From Doryteuthis pealeii (taxonomy: Eukaryota > Mollusca > Cephalopoda > Myopsida > Loliginidae): a stretch of 64,000 nucleotides of DNA. The notes below the pieces were generated by a model. That model saw only the letters and a program-made list of their open reading frames with translations, was not told the DNA's origin and searched no databases. The stretch covers positions 18,931,305 to 18,995,304 of the forward strand of contig CM042181.1 in NCBI GenBank assembly GCA_023376005.1, read 5' to 3'. The translations under genes were made by a program, and so were the position numbers. Within the stretch, counting starts at the first letter, position 1; each line of letters opens with the position of its first letter. Below, in pieces: positions 44,870-56,609 of this stretch.

Positions 44870-46400
44870 AATTGTGTAGATAACAATAAAGATGAAGATA
44901 ACAGTCTGAATAATCCAAATAATACTAATTATCAAGCCTCATCTCAAAACTTCAAAGAAATAGTATGTAAATAACAATAAAGATGAGGACAATAGTCTGA
45001 ATAATCCAAATAATACTAATTATCAAGCCTCATCTCAAAAATTCAGAGAATAGTGTAGATAAACAATAAAGATGAGGACAATAGTCCAAATAATACAAAT
45101 TATCAAGCTCATCTAAAAAATTCAGAGAAATATTGTAGATAAACATAAAGATGAGGACAATAGTTCAAATAATACAAATAATACAAATTATCAAGCCTCA
45201 TCTAAAAAAATCAGAGAAATATGGTAGATAACAATAAAGATGAGGACAATAGTCAGAATAATCAAAATAATACTAATATCAATCCTCATCTCAAAACTTC
45301 AAAGAAATAGTGTAGATAACATAAAATAAGGACAATAGTCTGAATAATCCAAATAATACTAATTATCAAGCCTCATCTCAAAAATTCAGAGAAATAGTGT
45401 AGATAACAAATAAAGATGAGGACAATAGCCGATTAATACAAATAACACAAATTATCAAGCCTCATCTCAAAATTCAGAGGAAATAGGAGATAACAATAAA
45501 GATGAGGACAATAGTCAGAATAATACAAATAATACTAATTATCAAGCCTCATCTAAAAAATTCAGAGAAATAGTTTAGATAACAATAAAGATGAGGATAA
45601 TAGTCCGAATAATCCAAATAATACGAATTATCAAGCCTCATCTCAAAACTTCAAAGAATAGTTTAGATAACAATAAAGATGAGACAATAGTCCGAATAAT
45701 CCAAATATACAAATTATCAAGCCTCATCTATAAAAATTCAGAGAAATAGTGTAAATAACAATAAAGATGAGGACAATAGTCTGAATAATCCAAATAATAC
45801 TAATTATCAAGCCTCATCTCAAAAATCAGAGGAAATAGTTAGATAACAATAAAGATGCGGACAATAGTTAGAATAATACAAATTATCAAGCCTCATCTCA
45901 AAACTTCAAAGAAATAGTGTAGATAACAATAAAGGAGGACAATAGTCTGAATAATCCAGATAATACTAATTATCAAGCCTCATCTAAAAAAATCAGAGAA
46001 ATAGTGTAAATAACAATAAAGATGAGGACAATAGTCCGAATAATCAAATAATAAAAATTATCAAGCCTCATCACAAAAATTCAGAGAAATAGTGTAAATA
46101 ACAATAAAGATGAGGACAATAGTCCGAATAATCCAAATAATACTAATTATCAAGCCTCATCTAAACAATTCAGAGAAAAAGTGTAGATAACAATAAAGAT
46201 AGGACAATAGTCTGAATAATCAAATATACTAATTATCAAGCCTCTCCTCAAAAATTCAGTGAAATAGTGTAGATAACAATAAAGATGAGGACAATAGTCT
46301 GAATAATCCAAATAATACTAATTATCAAGCCTTATCTAAAAAATTAAGAGAAATAGTGTAGATAACAATAAAGATGAGGACAGTAGTCCAAATAATCCAA
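44870..46400. repeat. 89-bp tandem repeat, about 17 copies
   Basis: Unit ATAACAATAAAGATGAGGAC, AATAGTCCGAATAATCCAAA, TAATACTAATTATCAAGCCT, CATCTAAAAAATTCAGAGAA, ATAGTGTAG. Many single-base deletions. It ends at the N at 46401. Confidence 0.9.
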
Positions 46401-46401
46401 N
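46401..46401. other. Ambiguous base at a repeat boundary
   Basis: The only N in the window, exactly where the 89-bp array stops; it may mark a joined assembly gap. Confidence 0.7.
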
Positions 46402-46499
46402 TGTTACAAGTGTCAGATTTGCACACAACCATCAAAACTCATTAATCAAGTACACAAGATGGACAGAATAATGCTTAGTTGCAAGGAAAACAAAATGAT

Positions 46500-47065
46500 A
46501 TCATACAGTAATAATATACATGTATGTTTACAGTGCTCAGGTGCACCACAACTCATCAAAGTCTCATGTCAAGTACACAGAATAATGTATTAGTGTCAGG
46601 AACATGAATAGCATACAGTAATAATATACATGTATGTGTACAGTGCTCAGGTGCACCACAACTCATCAAAGTCTCATGTCAAGTACACAGAATAATGTAT
46701 TAGTGTCAGGAACATGAATAGCATACAGTAATAATATACATGTATGTGTACAGTGCTCAGGTGCACCACAACTCATCAAAGTCTCATGTCAAGTACACAG
46801 AATAATATTGTGTCAGGAACATGAACAGTTCACAGTAGTAATATGCATGTATGTGTGTGCATGTGTATGTGGAAAGTGGCATCAGGTATAGTGTTGGCGG
46901 ACTACAGGAAGCATGGAGGCTTTGAAAGTTTCAGTGCTCCGGCAGCCTACAACAGATGCAGGCAGTTTATTCCATGTCTACGCAATTCTGAGCGTGAAAA
47001 AATGTTTCCGAAAGTCACGTGAACAGTGCTGTTTTCTGACTTTGTAGGCATGACCGCGTATATTG
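46500..47065 (-). mobile_element. LINE 3' end with a 110-bp triplication
   Basis: Same LINE family as 37873-38365, inverted. The 3'-most 110 bp (CAGTGCTCAGGTGCACCACA...) is repeated three times (46505, 46615, 46725) before the coding remnant (46890-47065). Confidence 0.7.
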
Positions 47066-47104
47066 GAGAGATGGAGATCAAAAGGGTGCTCAGTAAATTC
47101 AGAG

Positions 47105-47835
47105 TGGCTGGATCGATGCAAGGTCTTTTTTTTTTACATGGGGATTTTAATGGGGCATCCCACGAGGATCCAACTCATAAGTGAGTAATAATGGATCCGC
47201 GGGACTAACTTAAAAAAAATCCGCCCTCTACCCTGGTGATGCCGGGTGGCCGCTTCTATTAATACTTGTGTTCCTTAATTGTATGGCTGTTATTATCTTG
47301 CAACACCCTCTGGTTAAAAATGAGACCATCCAAATTATCAAAGATGAAATGCACAAATATAAATCCTGATTATCTGGTGTTGCTTATCTGCCGATTTCTT
47401 ATTTCTTATGAGTGTCATCACCTCATCTAAATAATGACCCATTCTGTTTTTATTATAAAGAAAGAAAGGGAAGAAAAAGGAAATGCTACACAGAAAAATA
47501 TAAGAAAGAAAGAAAGAGAGTAGGGGAAAGATAGAGAGAGGGGGTGAGCGTGCTGAAGCAATCTGTTTCAATTGAGCATAATGAAAAGATGGAAAGAAAG
47601 AAAAAAAAAGTAAGTGAGAGTTAAATCCTTTTTTTCCATTTAATATTTTGAATAGTAGACATTAACGTTTCTTTTCAGAGTGGCTAGATCAATGCTAGGT
47701 CTTTTTTTTTACCCGGGGATTTAATGGGGCATCTGATGAGGATCCAACTCACGATTGAGTAATAATGGATCCGCGGGACTAACTTTTTTAACCCCCCCCT
47801 CTACCCTGGCGATGCCGAGTGGCCTCTTCTAGTCA
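47105..47835. repeat. Two copies of a ~140-bp GGATCC-containing repeat
   Basis: GGGGATTTTAATGGGGCATC...AATAATGGATCCGCGGGACT at 47140-47250 and 47715-47825. Between them (47320-47690) is a diverged segment also seen at 38430-38640 (AGATTGCTTC / GAAAGAAAG-type, inverted). Confidence 0.6.
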
Positions 47836-48240
47836 ATCATATTTCTTTAGTCTTTTCCCTCCTCTAACCATGAAGAAATGGTGCCTTATGAGCCTTTTTG
47901 TTGAAATATAATTTTAGCAACCTGTTGTAAAGGGAAGTAACCCGCACATATGCAAATGAGATACGTATAAAGGTACAACAGAGGATTAGCTCAGAGTGAT
48001 GCGAGTTGATCTCCAACCACGAACGTTGTTTCGTATTCTCAGATTGCAAACACACGTGCGACAACTTTCCAAGATAAGTAATCTTACCAAGAGACTTTTT
48101 TACCTTTACCTTATTTGTATTATTTGTAATAAATTATTATTACAACCACTCAACCTTCTCGTTTTAGCCTGGTGAATTAAGAATGATTCACCCAGAAGAA
48201 AGATTTATCAATATTCACTAAGCTTAGATTATCATAATTA
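47836..48240. other. Unassigned spacer
   Basis: A 66-codon minus-strand frame (48064-47864) is present without known motifs. Nothing else supported. Confidence 0.3.
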
Positions 48241-48246
48241 TATATA

Positions 48247-49451
48247 CTAGCAAATATATGCACCCTCCGGCTGCAAGTATTTAAGTTTTAATGTAATAAA
48301 ATATTGTATTAAATTAGAAAGGCTAATGAAACTAAATAAGAATACAGATAAAAAGATTTGAAACAGAGGGAGTATAATAAAAGATTTGAAACAGAGGGAG
48401 TATAATAAAAAATGGAACGACTGAAACTTACTCTTCCATCACTCTCGTCTTTCATTGTTATTTTTTCTAATTTAAGTATTTAGTTAAAAGAGGAAGTGAA
48501 GAATAAAATGACAGTTATTTTATCTTGTTAATGGATTTCATTTAAGATTTATTGAAGAGATTTTTGCTTATATTCATTAAAATAAAACCAAACAGTTAGA
48601 AATCAATATACTAAGCACATAATTATTAAATTCGATTTTTTAATATTAATATGCAAATTAGCCTTCCCGTTCACATTGTAAAGCGCTAGTTGTATATATA
48701 AATATAATTGCATGTTGTTAGTATGTAGACCTGGTCAACACCGGGGGTCCAGTGCTTCGGCCCTGGATCATTACAAGTTAATAGCGTCGATCCCAGGGGG
48801 CCATCCCCCAGGCAACACCTGCCCCCTCGATTTAAAGGGGCAGGGCTGGGTTTATTGCCCAGTGCCTGAGGCGCCCCCTTGAGGGAATGCCGACGGATCG
48901 ACGCAAATTTTTCACCTGCCACTCCATGAGCTTCGGCTTGTGGGTGGTCCCACGTTAAAGGGACTTTGTGCCTGACCCGTACAAGTGGGGTACGCGGTAA
49001 ATACCATGTAGACATGGTCAACACCGGGGTCCAGTGGCTTCGGCCCTGGATCTTTACGAGGTTATAGCGTCGATCCCAGGGGCCATCCCCCCAGGCAACA
49101 CCTGCCCCCTTGATTTAAAGGGTCAGGGCTGGTTTATTGCCAGCGCCCCCTTGAGGGGAATGCGACGGGATCGACGCAATTTTTCACCTGCACTCCATGA
49201 GCTTCGGCTTGTGGGTGGTCCCACGTTAATAGGGGCTTTGTGCCTGACCCGTACAAGTGGGGTACGCGGTAAATATCATGTAGACATGGTTAACAGTATT
49301 AATAATGTGAGACAATTTTATTAATAATTGAGGTTTAGATAAAAATGAAATCATGGAGAATGTGATGTCACTAACTAAGAGAATTGTGACTTGAGTAGGA
49401 ATATAGTTTGGGTTACAGACAGAAAAACCCACAATCTCCATTATAATAAGA
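48247..49451 (-). mobile_element. Helitron copy with a tandem insertion
   Basis: The same 640-bp family interrupted by 48728-49280. Ends are CTAG (48247-48250) and TC (49451-49450) on the minus strand. Flanking Helitron sequence resumes at TAACAGTATTAATAATG. Confidence 0.7.
48728..49285. repeat. Tandem pair of a ~280-bp GC-rich repeat
   Basis: Two copies beginning TAGAC(A/C)TGGTCAACACCGGG, with GATTTAAAGGG and ACAAGTGGGGTACGCGGTAA. A third copy, inverted and diverged, lies at 53560-53860. Open frames here are not supported as genes. Confidence 0.7.
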
Positions 49452-49604
49452 TATATTTATTTATTTTCTTTATTTGTTAGAGGGCACAATACATACAGGA
49501 AATGGATTGTACTCTATAAAAAAAAAAAAATACAGCATTTACACCCATAATCGAGTGCTTTACTTTCAATTCTCCAATACTAGAAAAAAAACTAGAAAAT
49601 AGAA

Positions 49605-49740
49605 ACCACAAGGCTCCTAGTTCGATACCAGCCCTCGCCAACTCAGCATATGAGTAGCACAGGGATCTGTGCGGTAAAGTAAGGAGCTGATGGTAGGAGT
49701 GGCACTCCATCTCAGATGCCAAAACGTTTCCAAGACATAA
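49605..49740 (+). mobile_element. SINE-C fragment
   Basis: GAAACCACAAGGCTCCTAGT then TCGATACCAGCCCTCGCC (B-box region) and the body to GGAGTGGCACTCCATC. Confidence 0.6.
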
Positions 49741-50057
49741 CACAACCAAAATGTAACCACTCTGTAAAAAAAAAAAAATATAAAAAAATGTGACCCATGT
49801 TTGTTCCTCAAATTTTCTCTGAGAGTTTCAAACAAATTGCGTCACACATTTTAAATGGGAACGCCAGTGGTTGTGTGGAATTTAAGTGATCTCTTTTTTC
49901 ATACTTAAGAAACAAACAGAAGCCGCAACACACTGATAAAAACAAAGGCTTACAAATTTCTGTTCGTCAAAGAATTCTTTCTACATAGATGATAGCCCTG
50001 ATGATGGTTTGATAAACAAACCGAAACTCTATAGTGTCAGCTAAGTAAAAATATCAT

Positions 50058-50096
<39 letters not shown>

Positions 50097-50116
50097 TATT
50101 ATTATGATGGTATATA

Positions 50117-50312
50117 CAGGAATAACCTACTCGAGTTTCACCATAAGGATTTTCAGGGTTAAATCCACTGAATTAATCAAGATATTGATTAATTGCAGCC
50201 GAAGCCACAAAATACATGCATGCAATGGGATGCAATTAATCAATATCTTGATTAATTCAGTGGATTTAACCCTGAAGATCCTTATGGTGAAACTCGAGTA
50301 GGTTATTACTGT
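50117..50312. mobile_element. Fold-back family 5 (copy 1)
   Basis: Arms of about 85 bp (AATAACCTACTCGAGTTTCA and complement) with a 25-bp loop. The right arm holds the hammerhead-like motif; the left arm has CTGAAAA in its core. Flanked by AT runs. Confidence 0.7.
50267..50305 (+). ncRNA. Hammerhead-like motif, fold-back family 5
   Basis: TAACC, CTGAAGA (position 7 may vary in hammerheads), T-CC-TTAT-GG-T, GAAA, perfect palindrome ACTCGAGT, A, GGTTA. Stem I pairs fully; stem II is only two pairs. Related copies lie near 52885-52925 and 53005-53055. Confidence 0.4.
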
Positions 50313-50438
50313 GTACCATTATGATAATACATTTGCTCGACTCACGTATTGAGCACTTTATATTTGTTATATTGCTGTCTTATCATTGAGAAACTTGCAT
50401 CAACTTTCACCGGTAAGTTACCATTTTCATATAAAATC

Positions 50439-50473
<35 letters not shown>

Positions 50474-50516
50474 ATATATATGTATGTATATGATTTTATA
50501 TGAAAATGGTATGTAT

Positions 50517-50940
50517 GGAGGCGCGTGGGCTAGTGGTTAGAGTCGTGGAAAATGGACTCGTCGATTCGAGTTCAATTCCTAGACGAAGATGTTGGCATTT
50601 TACATAGTGCTAATACCCTTGGGAAAGGTATGAATCCATATATTCTCCCTCCAGCTATGGGTTAAATAGTAGGGCAGACTAGGCCCTTCAACCTTGGGTA
50701 GGTAACTAGTCTAGGAGAGGGATAACTCTGAATTCAAAATTCCCTCTAGCTATGTGTTAAATAGTAGGGCAGACTAGGCCCTTCAGCCTTGGGTAGGTAA
50801 CCAGTCTAGGAGAGGGATAACTCTGAATTCAAAATTCCCTCTAGTTATGTGTTAAATAGTAGGGCAGACTGGGCCCTTCAGCCTTGGGTAGGTAACCAGT
50901 CTAAGAGAGGGATAACTCTGAATTCAAAATTCCTGAGGTT
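50517..50940 (+). mobile_element. SINE-B copy with triplicated tail
   Basis: Head GCGCGTGGGCTAGTGGTTAG and B-box GAGTTCAATTCCT, then the body. The segment CCCTCTAGCTATGTGTTAAA...GAATTCAAAATT (about 93 bp) occurs three times in tandem. Confidence 0.7.
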
Positions 50941-51294
50941 GGTCGTTGACTGGGTTTGTGGCAACCCTTGATGCACCAATTCTTTCCTATCGACTGTGCC
51001 AAAAAGTGTGGATGGTCCAACACAAGCCTTCACCACTATAAACAAATCACTGTGTGGATGTTCATTGTATGAACACTCATACGTTAATCGACGGGAGAGT
51101 CCATCATATATATATATATATATGTATATATTTTTTTCTTTGTAATGAGGATCATTCCATGTGTAGTTTAACTGTAATGAGAGCTCAATGTCCCAAGTGC
51201 CATTGTGGACAGACAGAGAAATATATAGAATAAAATGTGATATCCATGTTCTTGCTCATGTCTGAAGATGCTGTAATAATGCAGTTGAAATAAA

Positions 51295-51767
51295 TCTATT
51301 AATAATGGAGATTGTCTGTATTTCTGTCTGTAACAAAAACTACGTCATAGCTCTACGTCACAGCTTACGTCACAATATTCTTATGCTATATACACCCAAA
51401 ATTTGAGTAAGCAATTTTAAAAATTCTTTTTTACTCTTGTTCTTTTTTTTTTTACAGTAACAAGAAGTTAACTAAAAAGTTTACAAATAAATAAATACCT
51501 ACGATTTTGTGTAAAATTGATGTGGAAAATATTCAAAATAATTGTTTGATTATTATATACGTGCAAAATTTAATTTGAGAGGGACGGGGCTTAGTTTTCA
51601 TTTCAAATTGTTTATTTTGGGTTTTTTTTACTCTTTTAATGAATATGAGGATTTTGCTTACTTATGATACAAACCCTCTGACATTGAATTTTTAACTCCC
51701 ACCCTCTCAAGCAATGTCTTTCAAAAATTTATTTTTACGACGCCCGGAGGGTGTTTTCTGTTGCTAG
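51295..51767 (+). mobile_element. Non-autonomous Helitron, second subfamily
   Basis: 473 bp, A|TCTATTAATAATGGAG to CTAG|T with hairpin CCC-GGA-GGG before the end. It has the same head (CTGTCTGTAAC) but different body from the 640-bp copies, and more closely matches 2635-3536. It ends only 53 bp before the next Helitron. Confidence 0.7.
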
Positions 51768-51819
51768 TTCTTACAATGAAAGAAATTTATAGTTTTTCCT
51801 TCATTTTTATATATATGTA

Positions 51820-52460
51820 TCTTATTATAATGAAGATTGTGTGTTTTTCTGTCTGTAACTGAAACTATATTACTACTCAAGTCACAATTCCCTTAATTAT
51901 CTACGTCAAATTCTCCATGATTTCATTCTTTTAAACCTTCAGTTATTAATAAAAATTGTTTTACATTATTAATACTGTTGCCCATATCTACATACTAATA
52001 ACATGCAATTGTATTTATATATACAACAAAATAGCGGTTTACAGTTTGAACGAGAAGGCTAATTTGCATATTGATATTTAAAATTTTATTTTAATAAATA
52101 TGTGCTTGGTATTATTGATTTCTAATTGTTTGGTTTTATCTTAAGAAATATAAACAAAAATCTCGTGGATAAATCTTAAAAGAAATTTATTTACAAGAAG
52201 AAATAACTGTAATATTATCCTTTACTTCCTATTTTAACTAAATAGTTAAATTAGGAAAATTTACCAATAAAAGACGGGAGTAATGGAAAATGATGGAAGG
52301 GTTAGTTTCAAAGTTGTTCTATTTTTCGATTATACCCACTCTGTTGCAGATCTTTTTATCTGCATTCTTAGTCAGTTTCATTAGCCTTTCTAATTTAATA
52401 TGATATTTTATTATATCAAAACTTAAATACTTGCACCCGGAGGGTGCATATATTTGCTAG
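51820..52460 (+). mobile_element. Non-autonomous Helitron, complete
   Basis: 641 bp from TCTTATTATAATGAAG to CTAG|T, with the terminal hairpin GCACCC-GGA-GGGTGC nine bases before CTAG. Same family as 36200-36838, opposite orientation. Confidence 0.8.
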
Positions 52461-52609
52461 TATATATATATGTACATATACATATGTGTGTGTAAAGGGA
52501 ATGACTTACCGGTAAAAAAACATTGGGTTGGTCTCAATATTTGGCTGGTGTAAGTATTACCCGGATAAGACAGCGCTATAACAAATATAAAGTGCTCAAT
52601 ATGTAAGTA

Positions 52610-52845
52610 AGTAAGTAAAGTCGTCGGGGCGGCCTAATGTCGGTATCAGCCAATCAGCGAGGGAGTCTATCCCCTTTTCAATAGCGCTAGACCAAGGAGG
52701 TGGAGCGCCACACCTACCGTCAGCTCCTTACTTTTACCGCACAGATCCTGTGCTACTCATACGCTGAGTTGGCGAGGACCGGTATCGAACTAGGAACCTT
52801 GTGATTTCTAGCCGAACGCTCTACCGACTGAGCTAACCGGCCCAT
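52610..52845 (-). mobile_element. SINE-C, best-preserved copy
   Basis: Minus strand begins GGGCCGGTTAGCTCAGTCGG, TAGAGCGTTCGGC, B-box GTTCGATACC: clear tRNA cloverleaf-type A and B boxes, closest to tRNA-Lys. The 3' end has GTAAGTAAGTAAAG on the plus strand. Confidence 0.75.
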
Positions 52846-52879
52846 GTAAGTAGAGTGGATTTAGTATTATAGTGTGTAT

Positions 52880-53062
52880 ATAAATAACCTACTCAAGTTT
52901 CACCATAATGATCTTCAGGGTTAAATCCACTGAATTAATCAAGATATTGATTAATTGACTGTAATTAACGCACTTAACTGTAATTAATCAATGTCTTGAT
53001 TAATTAATTGGATTTAACCCTGAAGATCCTTATGGTGAAATTCGAGTAGGTTATTTCTGTAC
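52880..53062. mobile_element. Fold-back family 5 (copy 2)
   Basis: Same arms as 50117-50312, with CTGAAGA cores in both arms. Flanked by AT runs. Confidence 0.65.
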
Positions 53063-53559
53063 ACATTACAATACTATATATATATATATAATATATTATA
53101 TATATATATATTACCACAGACATTAAACGATACTTATTCTTATCTGATTCATGAATATATTGTTAGAATCACATCTTAATACAATTCTTTTAAATTTTTG
53201 ACATTAAAAATTTTGTTTTTTTTGTGGGTGTGCTATTCTGGACAATTACCATCCAATCAAAATGGAGAATTTTTGAAAAGAGATTTTTGAAGTTAGGGCG
53301 GACAAGTAGGTCCTGTGTGCCTGTTTAAGATATCTGCGTTAAACTCTTTACTTCTTTGTTATTTCTCCCCCCCTGCCCCCCTCCCCCCATCGAAATTGGT
53401 CCCACGAAGCAAAACTTAAACTTAAAAAATATCTTGGTTATAACCATATGGCCTGACTCATCATACCCAAGTGTTACACATTGTTTACCAATGATTAAGT
53501 TATGGTGCGCCTGGGCCCACACAAAAGCTGATTTTAAAGGAAGGCATGATATTTTCTAC

Positions 53560-53862
53560 ATACCCCACTTGTACAGGTCAGGCACAAGGCCCTATTTATG
53601 TGGGACCACCCACAAGCCGAGACTCATGGGGTGGCAGGTGAAAAATTGCGTTGATCCCGTTGGCATTCCCCCTCAAGGGGGGCGCCTCAGGCACTGGGCA
53701 ATAAACCCAGCCCTGCCCCTTTAAATCAAGGGGGGCAGGTGTTGCCTGGGGGGACGGCCCCCTGGGATCGACGCTATTATTACAGCATAACCGGTCCAGC
53801 GGCCGAAGCTCACCAGACCCCCGGTCGAAACCGGGTGGAAGGCATGCTTGGTTTGGTTTGGT
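53560..53862 (-). repeat. Single copy of the ~280-bp GC-rich repeat
   Basis: Inverted relative of 48728-49285 (ATCGACGC, CAGGTGTTGCCTGGGG, CCCAGCCCTGCCCC). It ends GGTCGAAACCGGGTGG, tRNA B-box-like, followed by a GGTTT run. Confidence 0.6.
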
Positions 53863-53959
53863 TTGGTGACTGACAGTTTCTTGCCTATGCAATCTTTGGG
53901 AACTTGGTCTGAAGATCTCATATGCAAGAAACCGTACGTAACGTGGCACCATTTTTCCT

Positions 53960-54545
53960 AGCAAGATCAATATCTCGATGTGGCACTGCATCTATGACAA
54001 AATTTTTTCTATAATCATTTCACATATATTGAACATTATTTATACCAAAAATATAGTTTAATTTTTGCTAAGAACCGAAGCTACAATATCAGTTAAAATT
54101 TTGCAAATCAGAAATCATTGATAACTTAAAATTGGTTAACCTTAAGACTTATTTTATAGCATTTTTGGATTCCTTGGGCCAAAATGCTTTTATAAACCAA
54201 TTTTTAGGAGTAGGCGACATTTTGTAAATTATTTTTGTCTGTAAAATGAGTTCTAGAGCTTCCCTACTACTAAAAATTGGTTGATAAAAGCATTTTTGCC
54301 CAAGGAATCCAAATATGCTATCAAAAATTTTAGTCAACCAATTTTAAGTTATTAATGATTTCTGATTTTTCATAGCAAGTTCAATATCCCGATGTGGCAC
54401 TGTATCTATGACAAAAAAAATTTTCCATTATTATTTCACATATATTGAACATTATTTGTACCAAAAAGATAATTGTTTTTGCTCAGAACTGAGGCTATAA
54501 CATCAGTTAAAATTTATAAACCAATTTTTAGTAGTAGGGAAGCTC
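53960..54545. mobile_element. Fold-back element
   Basis: Direct and inverted copies of GATGTGGCACTG(C/T)ATCTATGAC...CCAATTTTAAGTTAT surround TTCTAGAGCTTCCCTAC. A fragment is at 7380-7590. Confidence 0.6.
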
Positions 54546-54559
54546 TAGAACTCAGCCAC

Positions 54560-55115
54560 CGCCTTCTAGTATCCTTATGATGAAAAGGGCTGTGGTTTGC
54601 CATAGGGTTAGGGCAATCATATATTTACCAACCCTGCACACGAGCAGGATGTGACACAAGGTCAATTTCTTAAGCGGAGTTTAACAGGTTTGAATTCAGA
54701 GTTTCCTTCTCCTAGACCGATTGCCTAACCAAGGTTAAAGAGCCCAGTCTGCCCTACTATTTACCCATAGCTGGAGGGAGAGTACTATTCATACCTTTCC
54801 CAAGGGTATTAGCGCTATGTTAAATGCAACTACCACATCCAGGATTTGAACTCGGGGCGACGAGTCCATTTCCCATGACTTTAACCATTACACCACGCGC
54901 TTCCTTAGGACAATCATATAAGTGCTAGGACTTGACATGACCAGCTGATTTATCAGAAGTGGGCCTTTCTGACTGCCCATCTAGCCTAAGGAAGGGCCAA
55001 AGTGGAGTGTTGATTCCGTCCTTAAGCATCACAGGTCACCACCCATGGCCACAGGTGGCCCCATTGGGAAGAGGAGTCTTACCCGTCTGCAGAGGTGCAG
55101 TCGGTGCACAGGGCT
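54560..55115 (+). repeat. Dispersed repeat C with SINE-B inserted
   Basis: Repeat C sequence (GCCACCGCCTTCTAG) is interrupted at about 54620-54905 by a minus-strand SINE-B and resumes with ACAATCATATAAGTGCTAGG. Confidence 0.65.
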
Positions 55116-56600
55116 ACAGCATGTGAGGTACCCAATAGATATTTACTAAGCTTAGTTTAGATGTGGCACAAGGTCGAAGTTTAGGGCACTTAGTGAGAAT
55201 CAATTTCACTTACAATAGTAAGCTAATCTAGCTTGCTAACCATTTTGTTGAGAATTTCTAGTATAAAAGGTGTGTGCTAGATCCTCGCCTATACCGACTC
55301 TATTCCATGCAGAGGGGTAAGACCCCCCCCCAAAAAAAAATGGATGTCTTGGACGAGACATTAAACTAGTCCAACCAAAATACTAAACTCACTAACTTGT
55401 ATTGCATTGTATTGTATTTTTCTAATTAACACAAAAAAAAAAATATTTAAAAAAATTTAAAAAAAAAGGGGGGGGACAATACTAATATTAACAATAATAA
55501 TATTAGAAATAATAATAAAATTAACAATTAATAATGATAATAATAATAATAATAATAAAGATTAAGAATAACAAAATAATAATAATAATGAAAATATTAA
55601 TAAAAATAAGATTAGTAGTAACAAAATAAAATTAAATTAAAAAAAAATGATTTAATATTTCTGAATGGAACAGCCCACCTTATATATCAAAATAGGGGTG
55701 TGTTGAGAATTTTCAGCATGTAAGGTGTGTGTTAAATGCTCGCCCATACTTATAGACTAGGCCGGAATATGTGATCTATCTCTTGGCCAATCACTGGCAG
55801 TACTCTGAGGCTGATACAATACTTAAACTGACCCTACTGATCATAATTACATTGGCATTCCTTAACGGCGGACATAGGATTAAATCACTGGACCTTTACC
55901 AATACTCAGGATAGGACTTATACGCTTACCAAAGGATTCCATAACACAGGACTTTCTTTAAGCCCTTTTCAACTGGCCAAGGACGGCATTTAAAAACTTT
56001 ACACATTTCATCATGTGAGGTGCCCCGTTTTCTTGCGTTTAGTTTTTTTTTTCTTTTTTTTTACCAAGCTTTGCTTCGTCGTGGCACAAGTCCAGGATGT
56101 TTGTGGCACCCGGTGCGAATCGATCTCACCGACAATGGTCTGCTAATCTAGCCTGCTAATCATTATACCAAATGAGGTATCCATTACATTGGGTTTATAG
56201 GTATTAAGAAAGCTAGCTTAGGTGTGGCACAAGGCCAGAAGTATGGAGCGCCCAGTGAGAATCCTATCTCATTGATAATGATCTAGCTTGCTAACCATTA
56301 CACCATGTGTAGTGAGGTACCCAATAGATATTTACTATGCTAAGCTTAAAGGTGGCACAAGGTCAGAAGTACGGGCACCCAGTGAAAATCGATCTCACCC
56401 ACAATAATTTGCGGAACTGGCTTGCTATTTCATCACGGGAGGCAACCGTTCTGTTGCGTTTTTTTTTGTTTTTTTTAAACTAAGCTTTGCTTCGTTGTGG
56501 TACAAGTCCATAAGTTTGCTGCACCCAGTGAGAATCGATCTCACCAACAATCTTCAGCAAATTTAACTTGCTAACCATTACACCACACTAGGAGCTCTTG
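55116..56600. repeat. Cluster of SINE-D copies, repeat D and AAT-rich DNA
   Basis: SINE-D tRNA-like ends occur at 55135-55250, 56085-56180, 56205-56310, 56330-56440 and 56500-56590, all ending TTGCTAACCATTACACCA-like. Low-complexity A/AAT runs lie at 55425-55660 and repeat D at 55700-55985. Confidence 0.55.
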
Positions 56601-56609
56601 TTCAATGAT

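Noticed and set aside
50005..50042. Another hammerhead (CTGATGA, GGTTTG...CAAACC, GAAAC, GTC)
   Set aside because: Stem I has a mismatch next to the cleavage site and stem III is weak; too decayed to list as a ribozyme, though it fits the shared pattern.
52780..52845. tRNA-Lys gene
   Set aside because: A and B boxes are good, but it continues into the SINE-C body found in several other copies and lacks a proper paired acceptor.
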